From Liolophura sinensis (lineage: Eukaryota > Mollusca > Polyplacophora > Chitonida > Chitonidae), in contig NC_088299.1 of NCBI RefSeq assembly GCF_032854445.1, forward strand, positions 3,201,001 through 3,265,000: a DNA stretch of 64,000 bases. The letters run 5' to 3'. Of the stretch, positions 33,354 to 45,954 are shown piece by piece; position 1 is the first letter of the stretch; every line of letters starts with the position of its first letter. The notes under the pieces are model-generated. The model ran no database searches, was not told the origin of the DNA, and saw nothing but the letters and a program-made list of their open reading frames with translations. The translations under genes were made by a program, and so were the position numbers.

Positions 33354-35841
33354 TTTGCCGTAGTCATGAAAGTAATAGTGGCTATTGTTGAAGTGTACAT
33401 GACGGCAGCTTTGGTATTTCACAATGTCAATTTTTATCATGATGTCAGGTGTCATTTACTTGGTGTTCGAAATATTTTCCTGACGACTTGCGGAAGGTAG
33501 TCTCCGCGGATGGTTACATTGCTGAATTGGCGTGGTTTAGACGACGTCATGAAAATATCTGCCAGATGGTGGAGGCTGCAGACGATATTTGAAGCGCCTT
33601 CAATGCCGCTGGCCTATATTGCTCCCCCTGTGAAGCAATGTTGTTGTTGTACACTACCATAACCAGTCCTGGAATAATGGCTGAACCCTTGGTTTTGTTG
33701 GGCATTTTCCTCTGGTTGACCGCAACGACCCTGTATTTGGTTCTGATTTCTTACCGAGGAGGCTACCTCAATCACATGGTAACTTGTAATAAATGAACTT
33801 TACCAACGTTATTATCATGTTCATATGTCAGTTTGTCTAGCACCAATCCATTTCATCTTCGTTCTAATTCAGTTTTACATCTGTATACAAGATTTTATTC
33901 ACCTAGTCTACGTCATTGGTAGATAGAATACAAATGCATATTTTTCACCTTTTACAAGGGGAGCATTGTCTCTTTGTTGGAACTCATCATGTGATTGAGG
34001 GAGATCACAATGTAGTTGTGTAATTTGTACGTTTATTTTGTGAATGGTGTTTTATTTATTTGATTAGGACTTGGGAGCCGTAATTAAAATGTTGCGGGAC
34101 CTCCGGCAACTAGTTCGCCTGCGCGACGTAATGATACAGGAGCCTGTCGCCAATGCCGTCACTGCAATTTCAAGTTAAGATTTCGCTGACTTCTCCGGCC
34201 GTACGTGGGAATATCTGTTTCAACATGAAGATGGTTGTGTGCATTTACACGAAGGACAATGGGGTTTATGGCTTGAAACCTGAAAAAACTGATGTAAAAA
34301 CCATGCCAGGTAACCTACGATAAGAAACTTAACTGACGTAAAACCCCTTTTAATGTTCAGTGATGGGGATGTGTTGCAGGCGACAGAACATTCGAGATGT
34401 TCGTTCTTTACTAGCCTCTGTCACGAAATGCCCCTATACTCCTCCGCCTCCACTATTCCCAGACCGTCGGTGGTCTTCAACTGTCCACGGCTTTGGTGCG
34501 GCCGCTGAGATGATGCATGTATATTCTGGCCATACGTGAATATTTGCATTCGACTAATAAAGTATGTACATTGAGCTTTGTTTGAGCTTTGTTTGAGCTT
34601 AGATGAGCATATGAGTGTCACATCAGGGAAGTTCGCCTATTACTTGTCACTGGCCGATAGGTTTCTTCGGGTAAACTGCCCATCGTCTTTTTACACAAAG
34701 TAGTTTCAAGATGATCCAGAACTAAATTCTTGCGTTAAAGCCACACAAGAGTTTTTGCTTCAGGTAAGAGAAAGTGCATAAGCCCAAGGCCGTGGACGGA
34801 AAGCAGTTCATGCAATGCGAAATCACGCTTCTCAACGTGAATTTTCTTTCAAAAGTGACAGGAGTGACACGAGATCACCTGTCTATCTAACACAATGCAA
34901 ATCTCACTGTAAAGCGTGATTTTGACTCACATCAATCTCACATAACCTAAAACACTAACGGCAATTTACGCTAATGTTTCAATCTTCTGGACAGACTTGT
35001 TGTGGTCACAAGACTGGCTATTCGTTTTCGTACATCCGCTGATCTGATTTGTGTAATTTCTCTCTGAACTAGGTGTATAGTGTCAACATTAGCAGTCTGG
35101 TTTCTCTTCCAACTTGGTTTTACAGTTCAGGAATGGAGAAATCCATTAGATTAAACAATGTGCCATTTTTTAAGCTACTAAGTTCATTCATGGGCTATGA
35201 TTATAACAGCTGAAAGTAAACCCAACGACGAAATGAAAACGATTACTTGTGTGTTTTTTTTTATTATTTTTTAGATGAACATGTTCCAAAACAAGCTGAC
35301 AGGAGCTTCTATCGGACTGACAGCTTGGACATGTTTGTGAATGACAAGCCAACAATTATGACGGTAGGTTGGTTGAGAAATTATCAACAGTAGTCTCAAG
35401 TTACAAACATTAATTTAGCCGGGTCGGTTTATTAAACAAGAAACATTGCTTCTATCTGATTGACGGTGACTGCAAAACCATTGATTCTAAAGTACATGTA
35501 TGTCAAACTATAACATCTCTGAGTTTGAGTTTTAATAAGCTCTAGCTCCAGTTATGATACAGCCAGTTTTCATTATATGGAACGTTAAAGATAAATTTGA
35601 TTGGTTTAACACGTTTTACACCAGTAAATGATAATCTGAATCTGACCGTTACTGATTAGAAATCCAGTCCAAACTATCTGATATTCCTGTTTCTATTCTA
35701 GGGATTGCTGGTGCCTTCATCACATACTTTATCGTCCTCATACAGTTCCAGCAACCGTCTAATGCCTTTAATTGCACTATTCGTAACTGCACCGGATTTT
35801 GGGTTAACTCTACCTTGCAGTGTTCTACAAAGTTTCCTTAA
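33354..35841 (+). pseudogene. GRL receptor G7 (type B mosaic), pseudogene
   Basis: The exon 1 remnant is 33354-33778, starting near TM4 at the edge of the retroelement. It has single-base insertions near 33412 and 33476, a TGA at the DDIW Trp codon (also in G4), YRGGYLNHM in place of YGGGYLNHM, and donor GTAACT. Only 30 bp of exon 2 remain (34734-34763, VKATQEFLLQ). Exon 3 (35275-35363) is 89 bp with a one-base deletion. Exon 4 (35704-35841) is open with TYFIVLIQF, but its acceptor is CTAGGG instead of CACAG. Intron 1 carries the old SINE shared with G4 and G8. The end of intron 2 and the first part of exon 3 are type A sequence, the rest type B. Confidence 0.9.
34095..34255 (+). mobile_element. 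Old SINE copy in G7 intron 1
   Basis: Diverged main-family copy (GGAGCCTGTCGCCAATGCCG, CTCCGGCCGTACGTGGGAAT, ATCTGTTTCAACATG), at the same intronic place as in G4 and G8. Confidence 0.55.
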
Positions 35842-36611
35842 GGAATGGTAGGAATGTATTGGTTGTGGTACAGAAATCCCATTTACCCCAATGGATGTGT
35901 AACATCTGTATTTTCTGTTATGGTGTTATTGCTGGTATCTTTTGCCAGTTTGCGTGCATTGTGGCGAATACTGAATCAGGAAATCACGTTTCAGCTTAAA
36001 CTATCAGCTAGCAGCATTTCTTCAGTTTGTGGTGCTTTGGAGAAAGACCGTTCATCGCAATTTCCAGGCAGTGTGAACACACGATCTGGTTTCACGTTTT
36101 AGATTTTTGACAGCTTTTCATGGCGTCTCCATCTAGTCAGACAGCTTCTCTTATTACTTTTGTCTCCAAGCTCCAACGCTCCAAGGAAATCCTATGCACT
36201 TACGGTATATGCTTATTCTTTATCTTTTTTTTGGTGACCTACCACAAAACACAAGCTATCCGTGGTCCCTGGGGAGTCTCTTGCTTGAAACAACTATATT
36301 GTGAGGGACAGTTGCCCAGGTGTGAACTCTACTGTGGCGTTTAACATGTTTATATTTTCTCTCCAGATACTTTCATTTTTGAAGCTGTCTTTCTCCATAT
36401 TTGGTTTTCCTTTGCTAACACCTAGAAGCAGCACAGACAAGAGGTGTCAAATGATAGAGTTATTGGTCAAGTTATCAATCCGGTGCTACTATATTGTGTT
36501 GGGTGACAAGTCTGGGATCTTTCGCACAGGCGATCGACGGAGGCACCACTAATGATCTTATCAAATATGATATCTAGAAAAAAACCAAGTCTGCAAGATT
36601 TGTGACTGGCT

Positions 36612-36960
36612 TACCTGTCCGTCTGGGACTAGGGTGACATGATTGCTGACAGCGTCCATTTGGAGCGAGGGCGAAGTGATTGCTAGTCTAGGCTGTCTTT
36701 TATTGCTGTCCCTGTCCATCTGGGATAACGACGGGGCATTTACTGGTCCCCTGCATTTTATACAAGAGTGCAGTGATTGCTGTTGACGTCCGTCTGGGAC
36801 GAGGGCATTCCGTCCATGTGGTACAAGAGTGACGTTATTGCTGGTCCCGTCCGTCCGTTACAAGGGGGGCGTTGTTTCTTGTAACATTGCTTTTGAGACA
36901 AGGTGTTGTGGTTATTGGTCTTGTCTATGTTAAGACAAGGTGGACAGAATTGCTTGTCTC
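36612..36960. repeat. Spacer minisatellite array 2
   Basis: About nine degenerate 37-bp-family units (GTCCGTCTGGGACTAGGGTG, GTCCATCTGGGATAACGACG), at the same spacer position as arrays 1, 3 and 4. Confidence 0.75.
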
Positions 36961-37242
36961 GATCGGCAGATCGATTACAGATCCCATAATATCCCTTGTT
37001 ACCATTCACGTGTCCAGAAAACCATTAATGTAATGGTTATCATCAAAATCAAATAGTCCGGTATACATTTAAACCGTTCTCTCGCTGATTCATGTAGACA
37101 TAAAGCTATCATTAACTTCTATCAATTAATAATGGGATCAATTTACATGCGGTGGGCGTCCCGGAACGGTGGTGTCAATTTAGAAAACTCATTGCTCCTC
37201 CAATCGATCAAAGGCTGTTAAATTCTTGCTTGAGGCTGGGCT

Positions 37243-37267
37243 ATTGGAATCGTCTCATTTAACAGTT
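37243..37267 (+). promoter_or_regulatory. Conserved upstream block of G8
   Basis: ATTGGAATCGTCTCATTTAA followed by CAGTT, about 300 bp before the translation start. It is preceded by a CCAATCGATCAAAGGC-type box also seen before G4, G5 and G9. Confidence 0.45.
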
Positions 37268-37574
37268 AATGTTTCCAAAGAGAGGGCATACATTCTGATA
37301 GACATTTAAGGGTATAGATTGCTGCGCAAGCTATAGCGTTCAAACACTGCGACATAAGAGGATGCCTTAAACATAGGGTCGCAGACGAGAACTGAGTTAA
37401 ACATTCAACAGTTAAACATAATCGTGATAAAGAGAACTTCGTCGTTTAGTTTCGCTCAAGCAAGTCCAGCTTTACGCGATTCGGTATTCAGGGGCCACTG
37501 AGTTCCAGATTTCTCGGACAATTTGCAAACGCTGCTCGAAGGCACCGATCTGGGAGTCTCCAGTGCCAAGGATT

Positions 37575-40500
37575 ATGCCTGTGAGGTCGTCGTCTACCAT
37601 AATGAAACCTTACCCACACCAAGAAGGTCACAATGGTCAGAAACCACCGGACAAAATCGACATCTGTCTGAAAGATAATCCTTTCCAGCTTACCAAACCT
37701 CTTGTGATCTCCATGAGTCTTTTCGGGCTTTTGTTTTTTAAATGCAAGAAGAGCAAGTTATCCTCAATCACAAGAGCATACTCTTTATTCGTCCTACTTC
37801 TCTTATCAGTTGCCTTTTTACAGCTTTTCTTCGCCTACAGAGATGAGCATTTCGGAAAAGAATCCTTCATCAAAGTGGTTGTACATCTGTGGTATCTGCA
37901 CAACTGTGTGAATGCCCTGGTCACGTACAGAGCGTGCAACAATGAGAATCGCTTTGTCGAGTTTCTTTTCAAATGGTCCAGGTTCCTCAGGACAAATCGC
38001 GGAATTTCTCCACTCGAGACAAGCTTCAACATCTCAAACTACGAACGCAGAGTTAAAAGTAGATTCATCTTATTTTTAGCGATTGGCTGGATAGTTATGA
38101 TTGTGAGTATTACGTATGAGTTTTACTTTCTCTTTAATACTAATCTCATAGACTTTGCCATCGCACCGATGTCTCCCAGTCACTCCTCTGCCGTAGTCAT
38201 GAAAGTAATAGTGGCTATTGTTGACGTGTACATGACGGCAGCTTGGATTTTCACAATGATAATTTTCATCATGATGTCAGGTGTCATTTACTTGGAGTTC
38301 GAAATATTTCATGACGACTTACAGAAAGCAGTCTCCCCGAAGGGGGACATCGCTGAATTGGAGTGGTTTAGGCGACGTCATGAAGATATCTGCCAGATGG
38401 TGGAGACTGCAGATGACATTTGGAGCGCTTTTAACGCCGCTGGCATATTTTTCTCCACCTGTGAAGCAATGTTGTTGTTGTACACCACCGTAACCAGCCC
38501 TGGAATAATGGCTGATCCCTTGCTTTTGTTGGCTCATTGCTTCTGGTTGACCACAAAGATCATGTATTTGGTCCTTATTTCTTACGGAGGAGGTTACCTA
38601 AATCACATGGTAAGTTTTAATAAATATCTCCGTCAAGGATCTTATGTTATTACTGTCGTTTATTTATCTGCATGTTTATCTCTTAATCTGTCAGCAAATT
38701 TACGACCAAAGTTCTGATTTAATTTAATTTTTACATCTTTACACAACATTTTTTCATCTATCCTACGTCATTGGTAGATAGAACACAAATACATGTCTTT
38801 CTTTCACCTTCTAATAGTGCTTAGCACAGTATTGTCCCTTTGTTGGAACTCGAGAGCGATCCCAATGTAGTTGGGGAATTTGTAGATGTACTCTTGTGAT
38901 TGGTGTTTTATTTATTTCATTTGGGCTTGAAGCAGTATTTAAAATGTTGCGGGTCTGCCGTAACTGTGGATTTTGTCGCCAATACCGTCGTTGTGAGTTC
39001 AAGTCAAAATTTTGCTGCTCTCCGGCCGTACGAGGGAATATCTGTTTCAACATGCTGATGGTCGTGGCTTCCCTCAGGGCATTTGCATGAAGGACAATCG
39101 ATATATGGCTGGAAACGGGACAAAAGCTGATGCTGATCCCTTTAAACGTTCACTGATGAGGATCTGCCGCAGGCGACAGAACATTGAAGGTGTTGCTTCA
39201 TTTCCAGCCTCTGTCACAAAATGTCCCTATACTCTTCCGTCTCCACTATTCCCAGGCCTTTGGTGGCCTTAAACTGTGTACGGCTCTCATAAGGCAGTTG
39301 AGATCGTACATGTATATTCTGGTGGTAAACACCAATCACACACCGTAAGTCTCAAGATGAACCGGAACTAATTCATGCGTTAACTTTCAAGTTTTCAGCG
39401 CTTATACGCGGTTTTCCGTCATCAAAACATGTTGCTTCACAAGTGAAACCGTTGTTTGTTTCCTTTTCTTAGGCACATGCTCCTCTGAAGACAATTCACC
39501 TTTTCCGAATTAAAGACGCCACACCGGAATTTTCGCTTCAGGTAAGAAAAATTTGGAAAATTAAACCTCTGAACGGATGCAGGACGTGAATTTCCCCAGA
39601 GTGATACGTATGTCACGTTACCACGAGTCTATCTGGCAGAATGCAAATCTCGCTGTAAAGGGTGATTTCGCTTCGCATCAATTTCACATCCTCTAAACCA
39701 CCAAAGAAAGTCTACCCTAATGTTCCGTTCTCCTGAGTAGTCTAGTTGCGGTTGCTCGACTGCCTGTTTGATCTCGTCGGTTCACTGTTCTGATTTTGTT
39801 TTAGATTGTCTAGTTTTTCTCTGAACTATGTGTATAGTGTCAACATCAGCACTCTGATTTCTCTTCCAACTATTTTTATACTTCTAGAATGGAGAAATTC
39901 AAAATTCCTCCAGTCGCTGAGAATTCCAAACTACATAATATAGATCTGCTGTTGTCAAATGCAAATTCCAGTGTTACGTATACGTGCAATATTATATTTG
40001 TTTGCCTAAAATTTGAAAATGCTAAAATTTCTTTTTCCAGGTGACGATGTTTTTGAACAAACTGACAGGACAGGCCATCGGGCTGACAGCCTTAGACATG
40101 TTTGTGATTGACAAACCAACAATTCTGACGGTAAGTTGGTTGAGAAATTATCAACAGTAGTCTCCACTTGAAACTTCAATTTAGCTATGTCATTTTTTGT
40201 AAACAAGAAACAATCTTTCAATGTGATTGGCGGTGACTGACAAACCATTAATTCTAAAGTACATGTATGTCAATCTATGACATCTCTGAGTTTAATCCGA
40301 TCTTATTTCAAATCAAGATGAGGTTACACTACAGCCAGTTTGAGTTTAATTATATCGATTTCTAACTAAAACTCAAATTCTAAATGCTGTCATGGCACAG
40401 TCAGTTTTTGTTATGTATAACACTGATGATGAATGTGATCAGATAGTAAGTTTTACACCAGTGAATGGTAATCTGAAGCTGAGAGTTACGAATAAGAAGA

Positions 40501-40683
40501 TCCGACCAGTTCACATTGACTGAATTCCCTGTTTCTATTCCACAGATTGCCGGCGCCTTTATCACGTACTTCATCGTCCTCATACAGTTTCAGCCGCTAT
40601 CTAATGCTTCAGATTGCACTATTTGTAACTGTACCCAGTTTTGGGTTAACTCTACCTTGCAGTGTTCTACAAACTCTCCTTAA
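37575..40683 (+). CDS. GRL receptor G8 (type B), intact, 4 exons, 443 aa
   Basis: Exons are 37575-38609, 39473-39541, 40041-40130 and 40546-40683 (TAA), all phase 0 with normal splice sites. The family ATG is GTG here (37563), so translation most likely begins at the in-frame ATG four codons later, giving MPVRSSSTIMKPYP. The product has the same layout as G5: pre-TM1 segment LVISMSLFGLLFF, TM1-TM6 in exon 1 ending YGGGYLNHM, loop WFRRRHEDICQMVE, exon 2 AHAPLKTIHLFRIKDATPEF, exon 3 beginning VTMFLNKLTG, and TM7 TYFIVLIQF. The tail has Cys residues and sequons NAS, NCT and NST. Intron 1 shares an old SINE with G4 and G7. Predicted chemoreceptor-type channel; the ligand is unknown. Confidence 0.85.
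38945..39105 (+). mobile_element. Old SINE copy in G8 intron 1
   Basis: Diverged main-family copy (GTTGTGAGTTCAAGTC, CTCTCCGGCCGTACGAGGGA, TGTTTCAACATGCTGATGGT), orthologous in place to the copies in G4 and G7. Confidence 0.55.
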
Positions 40684-40789
40684 AGAACGATAACTATCGT
40701 GGATGTATTATACATATATATCGACGAGAATGCTTGACAGTGCATGACAGTAAATATGACTGCACTTAAGTGGACATGAGCGAGCTTCA

Positions 40790-41080
40790 CAACTTTACAA
40801 CTTCGCAAGCTCATATTTATAGACTAACGTAAAGAAATTTCTGGATGGTTTGATCGTAAACTTGTTTACAACACCGATGCATATTTCCAGAATGGATAGC
40901 CTATTTACAATGACACTACACTTATAAACACCGAAGCCTCGAGGGCGCTCGACTGAATAACAATGCAGACTACAACATACATCGAGAGAAAAATGTAGGT
41001 TTGACACTGACAAATAAAAAAAAAAAAAAAAAAAAAAAATATACTACAATGTTTAAAGACGGGGTCCCAAGCACCACATA
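40790..41080. mobile_element. Foldback-element relative after G8
   Basis: Shares GATCGTAAAC-TGTTTAC, ATATTTCCAGAATGG, GACTGAATAACAATGCAGAC and GTAGGTTTGACACTGACAAA with the element at 23681-24014. It ends in a long A run followed by ACAATGTTTAAAGACGGGGT, the reverse complement of the left edge of that element. Confidence 0.45.
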
Positions 41081-41281
41081 ATAACACAGGTTAGTATGGT
41101 TATGGGTTACGGACATAATGTTACATGGTGTTACTACATGTGTATTAAGGTTGGGTGTCATGTCTTGTGTCTTTCGCACAGGCGTTCCACTTAAGCAGCA
41201 CTAATAAGCAACGCCAAACCCAAGCAAAACAAAACCCACACAAAATATAGTATCACGAGGAAGCCAAGTAAGCGAGAATTG

Positions 41282-41725
41282 TGACTGGCTTTACTGTCCC
41301 GTCTGGCTTTGATTGCTGTTCCTCTCCATCTGTGACAAGGACGGCGTATTTGCTGGCCCCGTTCATCTGTGACAAGGGTGGAGTAATTGCTGATCCCGTC
41401 CATTTGGTACAAGAGTGCCGTGATTTCTGGTCCCGTCCGTTTGGGACAAGGTCAGGGTTTTGTCTAGTCCCGTCCATCTGTGACAAGGCTGGTCTGATTG
41501 CTGATCCCGTCGCCATTTTATGCAAGAGTGCCGTGATTGGCGGTTGCCTTTGTTTGGGACAGGGGCAATGTTATTGTTCTTGTCCTGTACTTTTGGTACA
41601 AGAGTGGTGCGATTGCTGGTTCCGTCCGCCTGGGACAAGGGCAGTCTTATTTCTGCTCCAGTCTCTTGGGACAAGGGCGACGTAATTGCAGGCCCCAATC
41701 GTCAGGGAAAAGGGCAGATCGATTG
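41282..41725. repeat. Spacer minisatellite array 3
   Basis: About twelve degenerate 37-bp-family units (GTCCCGTCCGTTTGGGACAA, GTCCATCTGTGACAAGGCTG). Open frames on both strands through it are fortuitous. Confidence 0.8.
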
Positions 41726-41999
41726 AAGCTCCCATAATATCCACTTTACGCTCTCAGACATTCTGTGCACTCATCTGTCCAGAAAGCCATTAATGTAATG
41801 GACTCTCATCAAGATCAATATTTGGGTATACCTTTAAACCGTTCTCTCGTTAATTCATGCAGATATGATTAATTTCTATAAATTAACCCTGGTATCAGTT
41901 TACGTGCGGCGGGTGTATCTGAACTGTTGAGTCACAAAAGAAATTTCATTGCTCCACCAATCGGTCAAAGGCTAATAAATTCCTGTTGGAGGCTGGGGT

Positions 42000-42026
42000 A
42001 TTGGAATCGTCTCATTTAAGACAGAG
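42000..42026 (+). promoter_or_regulatory. Conserved upstream block of G9
   Basis: ATTGGAATCGTCTCATTTAA then GACAGAG, 273 bp before the ATG. Confidence 0.45.
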
Positions 42027-42298
42027 TGTTCCGATAAACACTCAAACGCGTAGCTTGCTGCGCAAGCTATACTGTTCAAGCACTGCAACCAAGGGAATGC
42101 CTTAAACAAAAGAAACGAGCAGACGAGAACTGAGATAAAGATTAAACAAATACTTACACGCGGAGAGTGTGACATAATCGCGATAAAGAGGGCTTTGTCG
42201 ATTAGCCAGTCCAGCTTTACGCGATTCAGTATTCGAGGCCACTGACTTCCAGGTTTCTCGGATAATTTGCAAAAGCTGCTCGAAGGCACCTATCTCCA

Positions 42299-44860
42299 AT
42301 GCCACGGATTTTACCTTTGAGGTCGTTGTTTACTGTAATGAAACCTTACCCGGACCAAGAGAGTAAAAACTGCCAGGACCAACTGGACAAGGTCGAGACC
42401 TGTCTAAAGGATCAACCTTTCCATCTGGCCAAACCTCTTGTGGTCTCCATGAGTCTTTTCGGGCTTTTGTTTTTTAAATGCAAGAAGAGCAAGTTATCCT
42501 CCACCACAAGAGCATACTCTTTATTCGTCCTACTTCTCTTTTCTGTCAGGTGTATTCAGCTTTTCTTCGCCTACAGAGATGAGCATTTCGGAGGAAAATC
42601 CTTCTTCAAAGTAGTTGTACATGTGTTGAATCTGCACAACTGAGTGAATGCCCTGGCGCTTTTGACGCCGCTGGCATATTTTTCTCCACCTGTGAAGCAA
42701 TGTTGTTGTTGTGCACTACCGTAACCAGTCCTGGAATAATGGCTGACCCCTTGGTTTTGTTTGGTAATTGCTTCTGGTTGACCGCAACGACCCTGTTTTT
42801 GGTTCTGATTTCTAACGGAGGAGGTTACCTAAATCACATGGTAAGTTTTTAATAAATATCTCCGTCGAGAAAGCTATATCTTTAAATTATTTAAAGATAT
42901 CGTTTAGTTAGGGGCGATTTGGAGGTAACTGACTGCATCGTAGCAGTGTAGAGTTTGTAGAGCAGTGTGAATTTGCACTTTTAGTTGTGGCAGAGGTGTG
43001 CGCTCTCGGAGTGCCTGGTACTTTTAAATGAGTCTCTGCTCCATTAGTGCGTTTAAGTTGCATTTAATTACTTTTGTGATTGGTGTGTTACTTATTTGAT
43101 TGAGAATGAAAGTGTAAGTATTAAAAATGACGAAATGTATTGACGAATCTCTCAGCTGTAAAATTCTTTTCAAGGTTAACCGTTGTGTACATATGGTGGT
43201 TGTGTACGTAGGGCCACTCGATGTGTTTGTTCATTCCAAGCCTCTGTTACGTCCCCGCTTCCTATACTTCTCCGCCTCTACCATTCTCACGGCCTTGATT
43301 GCCATAAACTGTCGACGGTTCTCGCAAAGGCAGTTGAAATAGTTTGCATTCTATTAATAAGGCGTTGAAACTGAGCTTCTCTTAAACTAAGTTCAAAATA
43401 TGAGTGTCACGTGTGGCGAACTTGGCCTGTTACTTGTCCGATAGGTTTCTCCGGGTACTCCGGTTTCCTCCATTGATAACACTGGCCGCAGTCGTTTCAC
43501 ATGTAAGTGAAAATTACTTACGGTGAAAAACATTCATTAGAAAATTAGTTTCAATATAAACCAGAACTCAAAGTTTTTACCACTGATACACGTTTTTCTC
43601 ACCAAAACATGTTGCTAGACATATGAAACCGTAGTTTGTTTCCTTTTCTCAGGCACATGCCCCTCTGAAGGCAATTCATTCTATCTGATTTAAAGACGCC
43701 ACACGAGAGTTTTCACTCCAGGTAAGAGAAAATTCGTTAATCCGAGGCTCTGTGGAATGCAATTCACGCACTGCGAAATGATGCTTCTCATCGTATGTTT
43801 TCTTCAAAAGTGACACGAATGTCACGTGACCACGAGTCACGAGACCTCGCTGTAAATGGTAATTTCGATTCACATCAATGTCACACCCTCTAAACCACCA
43901 ACGGCAATTTACGTTAATGTTCCCATCTTCTGGACAGACTAGTTGTGGTCTCCAGATTGCCTGTTCGACCTCGCAAGTTCACCTTTCTGATTTTCCTGTT
44001 TTTTCTCTGAACTATTTGTATAGTGTCAACATAAGCACTCTGGTTTCTCTTCCAACTGTTTTTTTAGTTCTAAATGAAGAAATTCAAAATTCAGTCCAGT
44101 CGCTGAGAATTCCAAACTGCATAACATAGATTTGCTGTGGTCAAATGCAAATTCCTGTGTCAAGCATACGCGCAATATTATATTTGTTTGCTTAAAATTT
44201 GAAAATGCTAAAATTTCTTTTTCCAGATGACGATGTTTTTAAACAAACTGACAGGACAGGCCATCAGGCTGACAGCTTGGACATGTTTGTGATTAACAAG
44301 CCAACAATTCTGACGGTAGGTTGGTTGATTAATTATCAACAGTAGTCTCCAGTTCCAAATTTTAATCTCGGCAGGGCAGTCTTTTTAAACAAGAAACATT
44401 GCTTCTATCTGATTGACGGTGACTGTAAAACCATTGATTCTAAAGTACATGTATGTCAAACTATAACATCTCTGAGTTTAATCCGATCTGGTTTCAAATC
44501 AAGATGAGGTTACACTGCAGCCAGTTTGAGTTTAATTAGATCCAGTTCTAATTAAAGCTCCAGCTCTAAATGCTGTCATGGTACAGCCAGATTCTATTAT
44601 GTGTAACACTAATAATGAATTTGTTTAGCTAGCAGGCCTTACATCTGTGAATGGTAATCTGACTGTTAGCAGTAAAAAGATCCGACAAGTCCACACTGAC
44701 TGAATTTCCTGTTTCTATTCCACAGATTGCCGGCGCCTTCATCACGTACTTCATCGTCCTCATACACTTTCAGCCGTCTAATGTTTTCGATTCCACTATT
44801 TGTAACTGTACCCGATTTTGGGTTAACTCTACTTTGCAGTGTTCTACAAACTTTCTTTAA
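42299..44860 (+). pseudogene. GRL receptor G9 (type B), pseudogene with internal deletion
   Basis: Exon 1 (42299-42840) is 542 bp instead of 1,047. It is normal from ATG through TM2, then the Cys of LHNCVNAL is TGA, and the sequence jumps from about residue 120 to DAAGIFFSTC near residue 290, a 505-bp out-of-frame deletion. Exon 2 (43653-43721) has an in-frame TGA after AHAPLKAIHSI. Exon 3 (44227-44315) is 89 bp, with the same one-base deletion as G7. Exon 4 (44726-44860) is open but reads TYFIVLIHF, changing the signature Gln to His. Intron 1 is of the G5/G6 type. Confidence 0.9.
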
Positions 44861-45740
44861 GGACCGATAACTAACGTGGATGTATCATATATTTCGCCGA
44901 GAATTCTTGACAAGAAACCTCCCGATTTACAAATATTGACAAGAAGAACAGAGATCCTGGTTTCGATTTAAGGACAAGAATTCATTTCATTGAATACCTG
45001 CTATAGAACTCCCAGGTACCCCAGTAGATGTATAACATCTGTACTTTCTGTTTTGTCATAGTGTCATTGCTGGTATCGTTTGCCAATCTGCGCGCATTAT
45101 GGCGAAAACTGAATCAGGAAATCACGTTTCAGATGAAAGTATTAGCTAACAACATTTCACCAATTTGTGGTGGTTTGTAAAATGACCATAATTTCACCGT
45201 AATTTTGTGACAATGTCATCGCCAGATCGGACTTTCAGCTTCATGTTTTACAGACATTGATAAGCACCATCATGGCTTCTCCATTCTAGCTTCTGTTATT
45301 ACTTTTGTCATAAAAACCCTCCACGGAAATAGTGTATACTAAAGGTATATGTTTATTTTTGATCTTGTATTGTCGGCCTAACACCATACACAACCGATCC
45401 TTGGTTGCTTGGTAGTTTCTTGTCACAACTACATCGTGAGAGACTGTTGCTCAGATATGAACTGTATTAGCTCTAAACTCTGTTGATATTTTCTCTGCAG
45501 ATACAATTTTTGAAGCTGTCTATCTCCATTTTTGGTTTTTGTTTGTTAATACCCAAAAGATGCCAAATATAGGTCAAGTTATCCACACGGTGTTACTATA
45601 CTGTGTTGAGTGTCAGGGAAGTTTACAGTTGGAGCTCTTTTATCGCTGAAGGTAAGCCCTACTGTACCATGTGACCTGTTAAAAATGCTAGGAAACTGAT
45701 TGCATTTAATATAACACCGGCGGATAAAATAATGTTTCGC

Positions 45741-45822
45741 AAAATGTTATTTACAGTGGACAAAAGATGGAGAAAACTTAACGTAAATGTTATTTACAGT
45801 AGACAAAAGATGGAGAAAACTG
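45741..45822. repeat. Two-copy direct repeat
   Basis: AAATGTTATTTACAGTGGAC followed by AAAAGATGGAGAAAACT occurs twice in tandem, with one or two differences. Confidence 0.75.
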
Positions 45823-45954
45823 AACCTTTCTATTCCCAAGGGAAAGTGGTGCCATTAATAAAGTTGATAGAAAACTAAGGAATGTACGAAAGCAAATAAA
45901 TGCACAATGAGTTAAAACGAATAACTCACTGTGTTATACAAGGTTTGGGTGACA

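Larger units (their letters stand above)
35842..37562 (+). other. Spacer between G7 and G8
   Basis: No gene. Type B 3' flank, then minisatellite array 2, then the upstream region of G8 with the conserved block at 37243-37267. Open frames at 35845-36102 and 36120-36552 are not conserved as protein between spacers. Confidence 0.55.
40684..42298 (+). other. Spacer between G8 and G9
   Basis: No gene. A short type B 3' flank, a foldback-element relative (about 40790-41080), minisatellite array 3, then the G9 upstream region with the conserved block at 42000-42026. Confidence 0.55.
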
